This document shows, one piece after another, positions 57,043 to 64,000 of a stretch of 64,000 nucleotides of DNA; the stretch's first letter is position 1, and the number at the start of each line of letters is the position of its first letter. The stretch is from UBA3305 sp002373555. GTDB taxonomy: Bacteria > Bacillota > Clostridia > Lachnospirales > Lachnospiraceae. The notes beneath the pieces are model-generated. The model was not told the origin of the DNA. It saw only the letters and a program-made list of their open reading frames with translations, and did not search any database. Where the stretch lies: positions 1 to 64,000 of the forward strand of contig CAMOER010000006.1 of the NCBI GenBank assembly GCA_946612455.1. The letters run 5' to 3'. The position numbers and the translations under genes are program-made.

Positions 57043-58407
57043 ATGAAAAAGTACAGATGGATGGCTCTGTTACTTGCGGCCGTGATGTGCTTCGGCATGC
57101 TCGCGGGATGCGGCAGCTCAGGTGACGCAGCTGCGGAAACGGAAGCCGCGGAGACGGAAGCTGCAGCCGAAGGCAGAGAAGAAGCAGCAGCACCTGCAGC
57201 CAGCGGTGACCAGGTAACGATCAAATTTGTCCATAAGTTCCCGGAAGAGAACAGAATGAAATTCTGGGAGCAGGTCGTGGCGGATTTTGAAGCTGCAAAC
57301 CCCAACATCAAAGTCGAGATGACCGCCTATGGCGATGAAGAGATCAAGGACAAGACGAGAGTCCTTCTCGGAAGCGCAGATGCTCCTGACATCTACTTCA
57401 CCTGGAGCGGTGAGCGTATCACACAGTATGTTGACACCGGCAATACGCTTGATATTTCAAACTACCTGGAAGAGGATTCCGCATGGAAGGACAGCTTCAA
57501 CCCCGTCATGCTGGAGGCCTGCAATAAGAATGGTTCCTACTGGTGCGTACCGTGGGATTATTCTTCCAAGGAAATGGTCTATAACAAAGCTGTCTTTGAA
57601 GCAGCCGGTATTACCGAAGTTCCCACTACATGGGCACAGCTTCTTGAGGACTGCGAGAAGATCAAAGCGGCCGGTTATGTTCCGATCGCAATGGGCAATC
57701 AGTATCCCTGGGTTGTCTGCCACTATCTGACAAGCCTGAATGACAAGATGGTTCCGAAGGATGTCATCGCGAAGAACTACTCTCTGGAAGATCCCAACTT
57801 TACCGATCCCGGTTATGCACAGGCCATGGATCTCGTAAAGGAACTGTATGACAAAGAGTACTTCAACCAGGATGCCAATTCCGCGACATGGGAAATGTCC
57901 CAGTCTATGGTACAGGAAGGCAAAGCGGGCATGATTTATGAGGAAGTACAGAACCTCGTAAACTACAATTCCGCTCTTGGCGAGGATGGCTGGGGCTATT
58001 TCGATCTTCCCGAGGTCGAAGGCGCAGCTGGAGAGACCGGTTATATTACCGGCGGCCCCGACGTATTCATGGTCAACTCCGCATCTGCTCATCCGGATGA
58101 GGCGATTACATTCCTGAAGTATATCACCAGCGATGAAGTCCAGGCGAAGATGGCTTATGAGCTTGGCTTCCTGCCTGCGACCAAGGTAGAACTGGATGCC
58201 GCACAGTGCTGCCCCGGCATCGTTGATATCATTGAAAAGAATCTCAATGCGCCCGGCATGTCCGAATGGCTTGACTGTGTACTGAACCAGACTGTATCCG
58301 AGACATGGCTGGAAGGCTGCCAGACGATCTTCGCGGATGATGACGGCGCCGCCGTTATGGAGAAAGTCACCGCAACAGCAGTGGAAGTCAAGGAAGACCT
58401 GGAATAA
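57043..58407 (+). CDS. Extracellular solute-binding lipoprotein of the Amadori-type locus (CUT1)
   Basis: The start behind AAGGAGGAACAGGA gives a 454-residue lipoprotein (signal ending GMLAGC, Cys about residue 23) with an Ala/Glu linker and a family 1 solute-binding fold: VTIKFVHKFPEENRMKFWEQ, SADAPDIYFTWSGERI, SSKEMVYNKAVFEAAGI, EGKAGMIYEE. By context it binds fructosyl-amino acids or a related conjugate; sequence alone does not define the ligand. A hairpin separates it from the permease genes. Confidence 0.93.
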   Translation: MKKYRWMALLLAAVMCFGMLAGCGSSGDAAAETEAAETEAAAEGREEAAAPAASGDQVTIKFVHKFPEENRMKFWEQVVADFEAANPNIKVEMTAYGDEEIKDKTRVLLGSADAPDIYFTWSGERITQYVDTGNTLDISNYLEEDSAWKDSFNPVMLEACNKNGSYWCVPWDYSSKEMVYNKAVFEAAGITEVPTTWAQLLEDCEKIKAAGYVPIAMGNQYPWVVCHYLTSLNDKMVPKDVIAKNYSLEDPNFTDPGYAQAMDLVKELYDKEYFNQDANSATWEMSQSMVQEGKAGMIYEEVQNLVNYNSALGEDGWGYFDLPEVEGAAGETGYITGGPDVFMVNSASAHPDEAITFLKYITSDEVQAKMAYELGFLPATKVELDAAQCCPGIVDIIEKNLNAPGMSEWLDCVLNQTVSETWLEGCQTIFADDDGAAVMEKVTATAVEVKEDLE

Positions 58408-58440
58408 TCATTCCGGACCTGAAGCAACAGCGAAACTGAA

Positions 58441-58472
58441 AAAGGCCGCAGACCGCTTCGGGATGCGGCCTC
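58441..58472 (+). terminator. Intercistronic hairpin between binding protein and permeases
   Basis: AGGCCGCA and TGCGGCCT form an 8-bp stem with an inner CCG/CGG pairing and no U-run. It parallels the hairpin at 47.39 kb in the sucrose-type operon. Confidence 0.55.
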
Positions 58473-58497
58473 CTACACTAAACGAGGAGAAGACCGA

Positions 58498-59403
58498 ATG
58501 AGTGCGCTGAAACGGAACCGGATGGCTGTGCTGGTATTCCTGGCCCCGGCCATCATCCTTGTGGGTCTGCTGGTATTCTTCCCTGTTCTTCTGAACATCT
58601 ATTACAGTCTGTTCAAATGGACGGCCTACTCGGCCGATATGAAATTCGTCGGTCTGAAGTATTACCAGAAGTTGTTCAGCGATCCCAAGATAGCTCTTTC
58701 CATTAAGAACAATGTGCTTTATGCAGTCGTCTCGCTGATCTTCCAGACCAGCCTGGGACTGATCATAGCGCATCTGTTCGTAACCTTTTCAAATACGAAA
58801 TATGCTGCCATCACCCGCGTTGTCATCTTTATCCCGGCCGTCATTTCCCTGACAGCGATCGGCCTTCTGTGGGTCATTGCGTACAATCCTTCCATCGGTT
58901 TCGTCAATCCGATCCTGGAAGCGATCGGCCTCGGGAAGTTTACCCATGACTGGCTGGGTGACGCCAATACCGCGATGATGTCGATCATCATGGTCTCGCA
59001 ATGGCAGTATATCGGAGAAATGGTCATGCTTTATACGGTCGGCCTGCAGTCCGTTCCCACGGACATCTACGAAGCAGCGACGATCGACGGCGCCAGCAAC
59101 TGGCAGACGTTCCTGCATGTTACGGTGCCCATGATCCGCTCCACCATCCTGATGAATATGACGATCACCATTATCGGTGCGTTTATGGTGTTCGATGAAG
59201 TTTATGTCATGACGAGCGGCGGCCCCGGCGGAGCAACCGAGACGCTTGCCACACTGATGTATGAGACCGGTTTCCGGAAGGACAACATGGGCTACGCCAG
59301 CGCGATCGGCGTTCTCCTGTTCGTGATCACTTTTGCATTCTCGTTCATCCAGATGCGTCTGTACAACGTGAATGAAATGATGGGGAGGAGCAAGGAATCA
59401 TGA
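58498..59403 (+). CDS. ABC transporter permease (MalF-like) of the Amadori-type locus
   Basis: This 301-residue subunit has six membrane helices, the N-terminal AVLVFLAPAIILVGLLVFFP helix and the EAA loop YEAATIDGASNWQTFLHVTVP (split). GGPGGATETLATLMYE near residue 240 is a usual CUT1 feature. It overlaps the next permease gene by 4 bp (ATGA). Confidence 0.94.
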   Translation: MSALKRNRMAVLVFLAPAIILVGLLVFFPVLLNIYYSLFKWTAYSADMKFVGLKYYQKLFSDPKIALSIKNNVLYAVVSLIFQTSLGLIIAHLFVTFSNTKYAAITRVVIFIPAVISLTAIGLLWVIAYNPSIGFVNPILEAIGLGKFTHDWLGDANTAMMSIIMVSQWQYIGEMVMLYTVGLQSVPTDIYEAATIDGASNWQTFLHVTVPMIRSTILMNMTITIIGAFMVFDEVYVMTSGGPGGATETLATLMYETGFRKDNMGYASAIGVLLFVITFAFSFIQMRLYNVNEMMGRSKES

Positions 59404-60227
59404 GTATGGCGACAAGAACCAAGAGAGGCATCATCCATCTGCTGATGACGGCCTATATGATCATCATCGTATTCCCGCTCCTCTGGATGCTGATCAGCGG
59501 CTTCAAGAGCAATTCCGAGATATTTGGCTCGCCCTGGAGCTTCCCGGTGAGCTTTGATCCGAAGAACTATATTTATGCCTGGCAGACGTATATTCAGAGA
59601 GCGACCCTGAACAGTCTGTTCTTTACGATCCTGGGAACCGTCCTGACCGTGCTGATTGCCGGCATGGCAGCTTATGCGGTCATCCGTTTCCGGCTGAAGT
59701 CGTCCTACATCATCTTCCTGTTTATCCTCTCGGGAATGATGCTGGCACCGCAGTGCTCTCTGATTCCGATCTATAAGATGCTCGGTATCACGCATCTGTA
59801 CAATACGAGGCTTGGCCTGCTGCTTCCGTACATTGCCTACAGGATCCCGTTCTCCTTCTTCATGATGTGGTCCTTCATGGTCACACTGCCGATCGAAGTG
59901 GAAGAGGCAGCGACGATCGACGGCTGCAGCGTATTCGGAACATTCTTCCGGGTGGTCATGCCCATGTGCAAGCCCGCAATCGCGACGACCGCAGTCATGT
60001 GCGCCCGTTTTATCTGGAACGACTTCGCGTTCGCCCTGGTATTTACGGAAGGCAAGGCACTGCAGACCGTTCCGCTTTCGATTTTCTCCATGCGATCCAC
60101 CTCCCAGACGGACTGGGGCGTGCTGCTCGGCGGGCTGACGCTTGCGGCGCTGCCGATGGTGATCATGTACATCCTGCTGCAGAAGTACTTCGTGTCCGGC
60201 GCCAATTCCGGTGCGGTCAAGGGATGA
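59400..60227 (+). CDS. ABC transporter permease (MalG-like) of the Amadori-type locus
   Basis: The 275-residue subunit has six membrane helices, the EAA loop EEAATIDGCSVFGTFFRVVMP (split) and the MalG-type end QKYFVSGANSGAVKG. It is translationally coupled to the first permease and 28 bp upstream of the kinase gene. The operon lacks an ATPase, as in the sucrose-type locus. Confidence 0.94.
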   Translation: MSMATRTKRGIIHLLMTAYMIIIVFPLLWMLISGFKSNSEIFGSPWSFPVSFDPKNYIYAWQTYIQRATLNSLFFTILGTVLTVLIAGMAAYAVIRFRLKSSYIIFLFILSGMMLAPQCSLIPIYKMLGITHLYNTRLGLLLPYIAYRIPFSFFMMWSFMVTLPIEVEEAATIDGCSVFGTFFRVVMPMCKPAIATTAVMCARFIWNDFAFALVFTEGKALQTVPLSIFSMRSTSQTDWGVLLGGLTLAALPMVIMYILLQKYFVSGANSGAVKG

Positions 60228-60255
60228 TGAAAATGCTCAGTAAAGGAGCTCTGGT

Positions 60256-61173
60256 ATGATTAAAATTGCATGCGTCGGCGACAATGTCGTGGATATCAAT
60301 TATATAGACGGCATGATCCATCCCGGGGGAAACTGCGTAAATGTATCCGTTTACTGCAGTCAGATGGGTCATCAGTCCGCGTATGTCGGTGTACTGGCAG
60401 ATGATGCCAACGCGAAGATCGTGACGGATTCTCTTACGGCCTTCGGTGTGGACTGGCATATGAGCCCGGTCCTGCATGGCGAGACAGGAAGGTGTCCCTG
60501 CCGGCTGGTGGACGGAGAGCGGATCCTGTCGGATGAAAATGACGGCGGTCTCGTGAAATCCGATCCGCTGGTGCTGACCGAGGAGATCCTGGCATATCTG
60601 AAAGACTTCGATGTGATCCATAACAGCTGCTACAGCTATTTCGACGAGCAGCTTTATAAGATCAGGGAAATCGGTGTGCCGCTGCTGTACGATTTCTCCA
60701 CGGTGTGGAACAGAGATCCCGAACGGCTGAAGCTCGTGCTGGGTAACGCTGATTACGTGCTGTTCTCTGAGATTGAAGAACTTTCGGAAGAAGAGAACAG
60801 GAAGATGCTGTTTGATGCCGTTGACAAATACGGGGTGAAGCTCGCGGTCATGACGATGGGCATCAAAGGCGCCTTCGTGTACGATGGGAACAAAGTCTTT
60901 GAAAAGGCACCTTATAATGTCGAAGCCGGTGCGGTCGATACCACCGGCTGCGGCGATTCCTGGATCAGCGGGTTCATTACGACCTATGTGGAGATCATGG
61001 GCAGAATGCATGCGATGCAGGAGGCATCAGATGATGCATTTATCACGGATGCCGATGTACGCGATGTGCATGAACATGCGGTGGAAATGGCGATGTGCAT
61101 GGGAAACCTGCGGGCCAGAGCGACCTGCCGCGTGAAAGGGGCCTATCCTTACGGCGTCCCGATCGAATCTTAA
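60256..61173 (+). CDS. frlD: PfkB family kinase, fructoselysine 6-kinase (FrlD)-like
   Basis: The 305-residue kinase resembles E. coli FrlD by eye: IACVGDNVVDINY at the start, PGGNCVNVSVYCSQMG near residue 25, LLYDFSTVWN, and the PfkB signature VDTTGCGDSWISGF near residue 230 (the catalytic Asp is in GCGD where most have GAGD). It would phosphorylate an imported Amadori product on C6 of the sugar for cleavage by the downstream SIS enzymes. An insertion before the last helix (about residues 254-275) is longer than in FrlD. The substrate is inferred from context. Confidence 0.8.
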   Translation: MIKIACVGDNVVDINYIDGMIHPGGNCVNVSVYCSQMGHQSAYVGVLADDANAKIVTDSLTAFGVDWHMSPVLHGETGRCPCRLVDGERILSDENDGGLVKSDPLVLTEEILAYLKDFDVIHNSCYSYFDEQLYKIREIGVPLLYDFSTVWNRDPERLKLVLGNADYVLFSEIEELSEEENRKMLFDAVDKYGVKLAVMTMGIKGAFVYDGNKVFEKAPYNVEAGAVDTTGCGDSWISGFITTYVEIMGRMHAMQEASDDAFITDADVRDVHEHAVEMAMCMGNLRARATCRVKGAYPYGVPIES

Positions 61174-61185
61174 AATGCTGATGAT

Positions 61186-61238
61186 CGCCATCCCGGCTGC
61201 GCCTGGCCGCGCCGGGATGGCGACCAAAATACATATTT
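61186..61238 (+). terminator. Terminator after the FrlD-like kinase gene
   Basis: CGCCATCCCGGC (61186-61197) and GCCGGGATGGCG (61211-61222) form a 12-bp stem, followed by an AT stretch with TTTTTTTT at about 61236. It would separate the kinase from the SIS genes. Confidence 0.75.
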
Positions 61239-61260
61239 TTTTACCCTCGGATAATACGTC

Positions 61261-61274
61261 ATAAGACGTGTTGC
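61261..61274. promoter_or_regulatory. GntR operator upstream of the first SIS gene
   Basis: ATAAGACGTGTTGC matches the operon site at 56950 in 12 of 14 positions. It suggests the deglycase genes have their own promoter under the same repressor; no convincing -35/-10 pair could be fixed. Confidence 0.55.
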
Positions 61275-61325
61275 ATAATGACGATATCTCAATTTACAAA
61301 TTTCATTTTACAGGAGGTCATGAAA

Positions 61326-62330
61326 ATGAAAGAAATCAATCGTGAAAAAGTGATCGACGGCGCCAAGAAGCTTACCGCTCTCCGCGGACAGATGGAAGCG
61401 ATCGCGGATCAGGTAACGGAGAAGGGTTTTGAGAACCTTCTGTTCACATCCGCCGGCGGCTCCCTGGCAGCGCTCTCACCGTTCTGCGAGATGGTCAAGC
61501 ATATGTCCACGATCCCGACTTTCACAGAGATTCCGGCAGAGCTGATGGTCACCGGAAATCCCATGATCACGGATAAGACGGTTGCTGTTCTTACTTCCAA
61601 ATCCGGAGACACCAAAGAAACTGTTGCTGTTGCCGGCTGGCTGAAAGAAAAAGGCGTGACGATCGTTTCCATGTGCGGCGAAGCGGATTCACCGCTGTCA
61701 AAGGTTTCCGATTACAGTGTCAATTATGCCGACGCGGAGCCGCATGATCTCCTTGGTATCTACTTCGTTGGAAAGCTTCTGGAGAATCACGGTGATTTTG
61801 AAGATTACAATGTATTCGCAGATCAGCTGGAGAACCTTCCCGAGATCCTTGTAAAGACTGCAGAGGAATCCGTGGGCGTTGCGGAAGAGTATGTTTCCTA
61901 TTTCGATCCCGAAGACAAGGAGTATCAGATCTGGACAGCATCCGGCAACACCTGGGGACACACCTATTCCATGGCCATGTGTGTACTGGAAGAGTGCCAG
62001 TGGCTGAGAACGAAATCCGTTCATTCCGCAGAATTCTTCCACGGAACACTGGAAATGGTAGAGCGCAATGTACTCGTCTGCGTAGGCATGGGCGAAGGCC
62101 CGACCAGACCGCTTGATGAGCGCGTGATCCGTTTCGCAGAGGGCCATACGAACCAGCTTGTCGTATTCGACACAAAGACCCTGTCCATCCCCGGCATCGA
62201 CGAAAAGTATCGCTGGCTGCTCTCTCCCGTACTGCTTTGGGAAATGTTCGCGAGAACCTATCATCACCTGGCAGACGTAAGGAAGCATGATATGGATATT
62301 AGAAGATACTACAGAAGACTGAACTATTAA
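61326..62330 (+). CDS. SIS-domain sugar-phosphate deglycase, FrlB-like (first paralogue)
   Basis: I choose the ATG at 61326, 8 bp after AGGAGG; the ATG at 61320 is too close. The 334-residue protein has tandem SIS domains: FTSAGGSLAALSPF and LTSKSGDTKETVAVAGWL in the first, and WTASGNTWGHTYSMAMCVLEECQW in the second (split). FHGTLEMVE and the C-terminal TYHHLADVRKHDMDIRRYY also fit FrlB-type deglycases, which split fructoselysine 6-phosphate into lysine and glucose 6-phosphate. The second copy downstream shares the same plan. Confidence 0.82.
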   Translation: MKEINREKVIDGAKKLTALRGQMEAIADQVTEKGFENLLFTSAGGSLAALSPFCEMVKHMSTIPTFTEIPAELMVTGNPMITDKTVAVLTSKSGDTKETVAVAGWLKEKGVTIVSMCGEADSPLSKVSDYSVNYADAEPHDLLGIYFVGKLLENHGDFEDYNVFADQLENLPEILVKTAEESVGVAEEYVSYFDPEDKEYQIWTASGNTWGHTYSMAMCVLEECQWLRTKSVHSAEFFHGTLEMVERNVLVCVGMGEGPTRPLDERVIRFAEGHTNQLVVFDTKTLSIPGIDEKYRWLLSPVLLWEMFARTYHHLADVRKHDMDIRRYYRRLNY

Positions 62331-62382
62331 TTGTGCAAGAGATGAAAATATCAATAAAAAACAAGATCAGGAGGATATATAA

Positions 62383-63399
62383 ATGTTTAATTTTGACGTA
62401 CCGCGCTATGAGAAAGTTGTCAGTGATGCCATCGCCCTTCGCCCCCAGATTGAAGCAGCTGTAGACAAGATCTGTGAAGAAGGCTATACCAATCTGTATT
62501 TCATCGGCTGCGGCGGCACCTATGCCCATTCCCTGCCCATGAAGTACTGGCTCGACACCACCAGCGAGAAGATCAACGCCGTGAGCGTGATCGCTGCTGA
62601 GTTCATGGCTGCACCGCCCAAGTCCTTCTCCAAGGATTCCGTCTGCGTATTCTCTACCCGCAGCGGCAATACCAAAGAGATCGTTGCAGCCGCAAAGTTC
62701 TGCAAGGAAGTCGGCGCAAGAACGATCGTTTATGTCTCCAATGACAACACGCCTGTCTGCGAATATGCCGACTACAAGCTGTTCAGCTTTGCCGAGGATG
62801 ACTGCCTGTGCGAAGCGATCTACACCTATATGATCACCCTGATCGCCCGCTTCATGAAGAACGCCGGCGAGTTCCCGAAGTATGATCAGTTCATGGACGA
62901 GTATGCACAGATCGTTCCTTATCTGCTGAAGGGCAAGGAGCAGTTCGAAGACAAGTGCAGGACCATGGCCGAATCCTTCAAGGATGTGGATTATCATATG
63001 GTCGTCGGTTCCGGCATGCTCTGGGGCGAGGCTTATGACTATGCGATGTGCATTCTTGAGGAGATGCAGTGGCTGAAGACCAAGTCCATCCATGCGGCTG
63101 AGTACTTCCACGGCACGATCGAGCTGACGGAAGAGGATACCAGCATGATCCTGTTCTACGGCGAGGACGAGACCAGACCGCTCATGGACCGTGTGCTGAA
63201 TTTCGCGAAGAAGGTCTCCAAGTGCATCAATATCTTTGATACAAAGGAAGTTGAACTTCCGTTCACGGATGCCGAGTTCAGAAAGATCGTTTCCCCGATG
63301 ATCATGTACGCGATCACCGAGCGTCTTTCCTGCCATATCGAGCATGTACGCGACCACAAGCTGACGATCAGAAGATATTACAGACAGATGGAGTACTAA
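62383..63399 (+). CDS. SIS-domain sugar-phosphate deglycase, FrlB-like (second paralogue)
   Basis: The 338-residue protein has two SIS domains (IGCGGTYAHSLPMKYWL, STRSGNTKEIVAAAKF; VVGSGMLWGEAYDYAMCILEEMQW, split) and the C-terminus HIEHVRDHKLTIRRYYRQME. It is closer than its neighbour to canonical FrlB in the GCGG and STRSGNTKE motifs. Two different deglycases in one locus suggest two Amadori or Heyns-type substrates, as in the Salmonella gfr locus (GfrE and GfrF). Which copy takes which substrate cannot be told here. Confidence 0.85.
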   Translation: MFNFDVPRYEKVVSDAIALRPQIEAAVDKICEEGYTNLYFIGCGGTYAHSLPMKYWLDTTSEKINAVSVIAAEFMAAPPKSFSKDSVCVFSTRSGNTKEIVAAAKFCKEVGARTIVYVSNDNTPVCEYADYKLFSFAEDDCLCEAIYTYMITLIARFMKNAGEFPKYDQFMDEYAQIVPYLLKGKEQFEDKCRTMAESFKDVDYHMVVGSGMLWGEAYDYAMCILEEMQWLKTKSIHAAEYFHGTIELTEEDTSMILFYGEDETRPLMDRVLNFAKKVSKCINIFDTKEVELPFTDAEFRKIVSPMIMYAITERLSCHIEHVRDHKLTIRRYYRQMEY

Positions 63400-63726
63400 T
63401 GTATAAGCTCCCGGACGGCGGCTGTGAATATGAGCATTTATGTTCATATTCACAGACATCGGACGGGGCAACCGAAAGTGAGCAAAAAAAGCATGCGACA
63501 AAAGAGTAAAATGAAATACAGTTACTCAGAGCAGGCTGATTTGCGAATTTTCGGACGGATCGTGAGAGCCGTGAAGCGGCGGAGCGATCCGGGCTTATAC
63601 ATTAGAACAGTATAAGGATCTGCGGCGCGGACAAACTTATATCTCTATAGAACAGAACGCAATAAGCCCGGAGCGATCCGGGCTTATACGTTGACCTTTC
63701 AGAGACCAATTAAGGAGTTCTTTCCC
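63400..63726. other. Intergenic region with hairpins and a duplicated 20-bp segment
   Basis: No gene is evident in these 327 bp. A 12-bp stem (CTGTGAATATGA with TCATATTCACAG, 63422-63455) follows the SIS operon. GGAGCGATCCGGGCTTATAC occurs twice, at 63581 and 63670. The second copy is part of a perfect 11-bp hairpin (63662-63687, ATAAGCCCGGA/TCCGGGCTTAT, loop GCGA). The transporter gene begins about 40 bp later. Confidence 0.6.
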
Positions 63727-64000
63727 ATGGGCATCATCTGCATCCTCCTGGCAGCCGTCCTCTTCGGCTCCAACCCCTCCGTTGAAAACTTCCTTCTTTC
63801 CTCCGGCCTCACCTCGGATCTCATCGCGTTTGCCGTGGTCGCCGTCAGCGGGCTCCTTGCGCTCATCGCCGGGCTCCTTCGGAAGGAATCCTTCCGCCTT
63901 ACCCGCCCGCAGCTGATCGCCGTCGTCCTGACCGGCCTGATCGGGAGAGGAATGACGGAGGTGTGCCTGATCCAGGCCTACACCATGGTGCCGGCCGGCG
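63727..64000 (+). CDS. EamA/DMT family transporter (partial, cut by the window end)
   Basis: An open frame starts at ATG 63727, with TAAGGAG 9 bp upstream, and runs off the end of the window. The visible 91 residues form a hydrophobic N-terminal helix with LFGSNPSVENFLLSSG, a second and a third helix (TSDLIAFAVVAVSGLLALIAG, split; LIAVVLTGLIGRGMTEVCLI) and the start of the next. This is the usual beginning of an EamA-domain drug/metabolite transporter. Substrate and full length cannot be judged. Confidence 0.75.
   Translation, partial: MGIICILLAAVLFGSNPSVENFLLSSGLTSDLIAFAVVAVSGLLALIAGLLRKESFRLTRPQLIAVVLTGLIGRGMTEVCLIQAYTMVPAG

Noticed and set aside
1..64000. Prophage, insertion sequence or integrated element
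   Set aside because: No transposase, integrase, phage structural gene or attachment-site duplication was seen.

Overview
The window looks like chromosomal DNA of a gut-type Lachnospiraceae (Clostridia, Bacillota). It is moderately GC-rich, with strong AGGAGG ribosome binding sites, TTGACA/TATAAT promoters and lipoprotein-type solute-binding proteins. It also carries a tandem glycine riboswitch, a DUF4349 lipoprotein and the order tig-clpP-clpX-lon-engB. No prophage, insertion sequence, CRISPR array or rRNA operon is visible. Taxonomy is inferred from gene content only.

Layout. 1-4.4 kb: CapA-like protein (minus strand), PAP2 phosphatase, AEC transporter and MscS channel. 4.4-7.2 kb: a 75-bp tandem repeat array, then a metal-efflux operon (separate HMA chaperone plus P1B-ATPase) behind an ArsR/SmtB-type operator. 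7.2-13.7 kb: a large hairpin element, recJ, apt, a SpoU-type methyltransferase, a secreted SH3/3D-like protein with an AT-rich 3' end, and a polysaccharide deacetylase. 14-32.9 kb: mostly protein quality control. It holds a large adenosine-deaminase-like protein joined to hflK-hflC, a second copy of the hairpin element, nfeD-SPFH, signal peptidase, tig, clpP, clpX, lon, engB, asnS, a repeat-rich surface protein and ftsH. 33-44.6 kb: O-acetylhomoserine sulfhydrylase, L,D-transpeptidase, pepF, a riboswitch-controlled UPF0126 membrane protein, a niaR regulator beside an EIIC-like transporter with a probable NiaR operator, tRNA-Leu(CAA), a cyclophilin lipoprotein, a tiny Cys-rich ORF, mgtE and the DUF4349 lipoprotein.

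44.7-55.5 kb is a sucrose-type locus: LacI regulator, CUT1 transporter, DUF624 protein, amylosucrase, GH32 hydrolase, fructokinase and a stand-alone MsmK-type ATPase. 55.5-63.4 kb is an Amadori-compound (fructoselysine-like) locus: GntR regulator, 73-bp tandem repeat array, second CUT1 transporter, FrlD-like kinase and two FrlB-like SIS deglycases. Neither CUT1 transporter has its own ATPase, so the MsmK-type ATPase between the two loci probably serves both. The window ends inside an EamA-family transporter.

The least conventional signals are the two copies of a long hairpin with an identical 17-nt loop, the two tandem arrays of paired inverted repeats lying just upstream of regulated promoters, the adenosine deaminase/Rossmann-like fusion linked to hflKC, and two transporters whose likely substrates (glycine, niacin) are suggested by their regulatory DNA.
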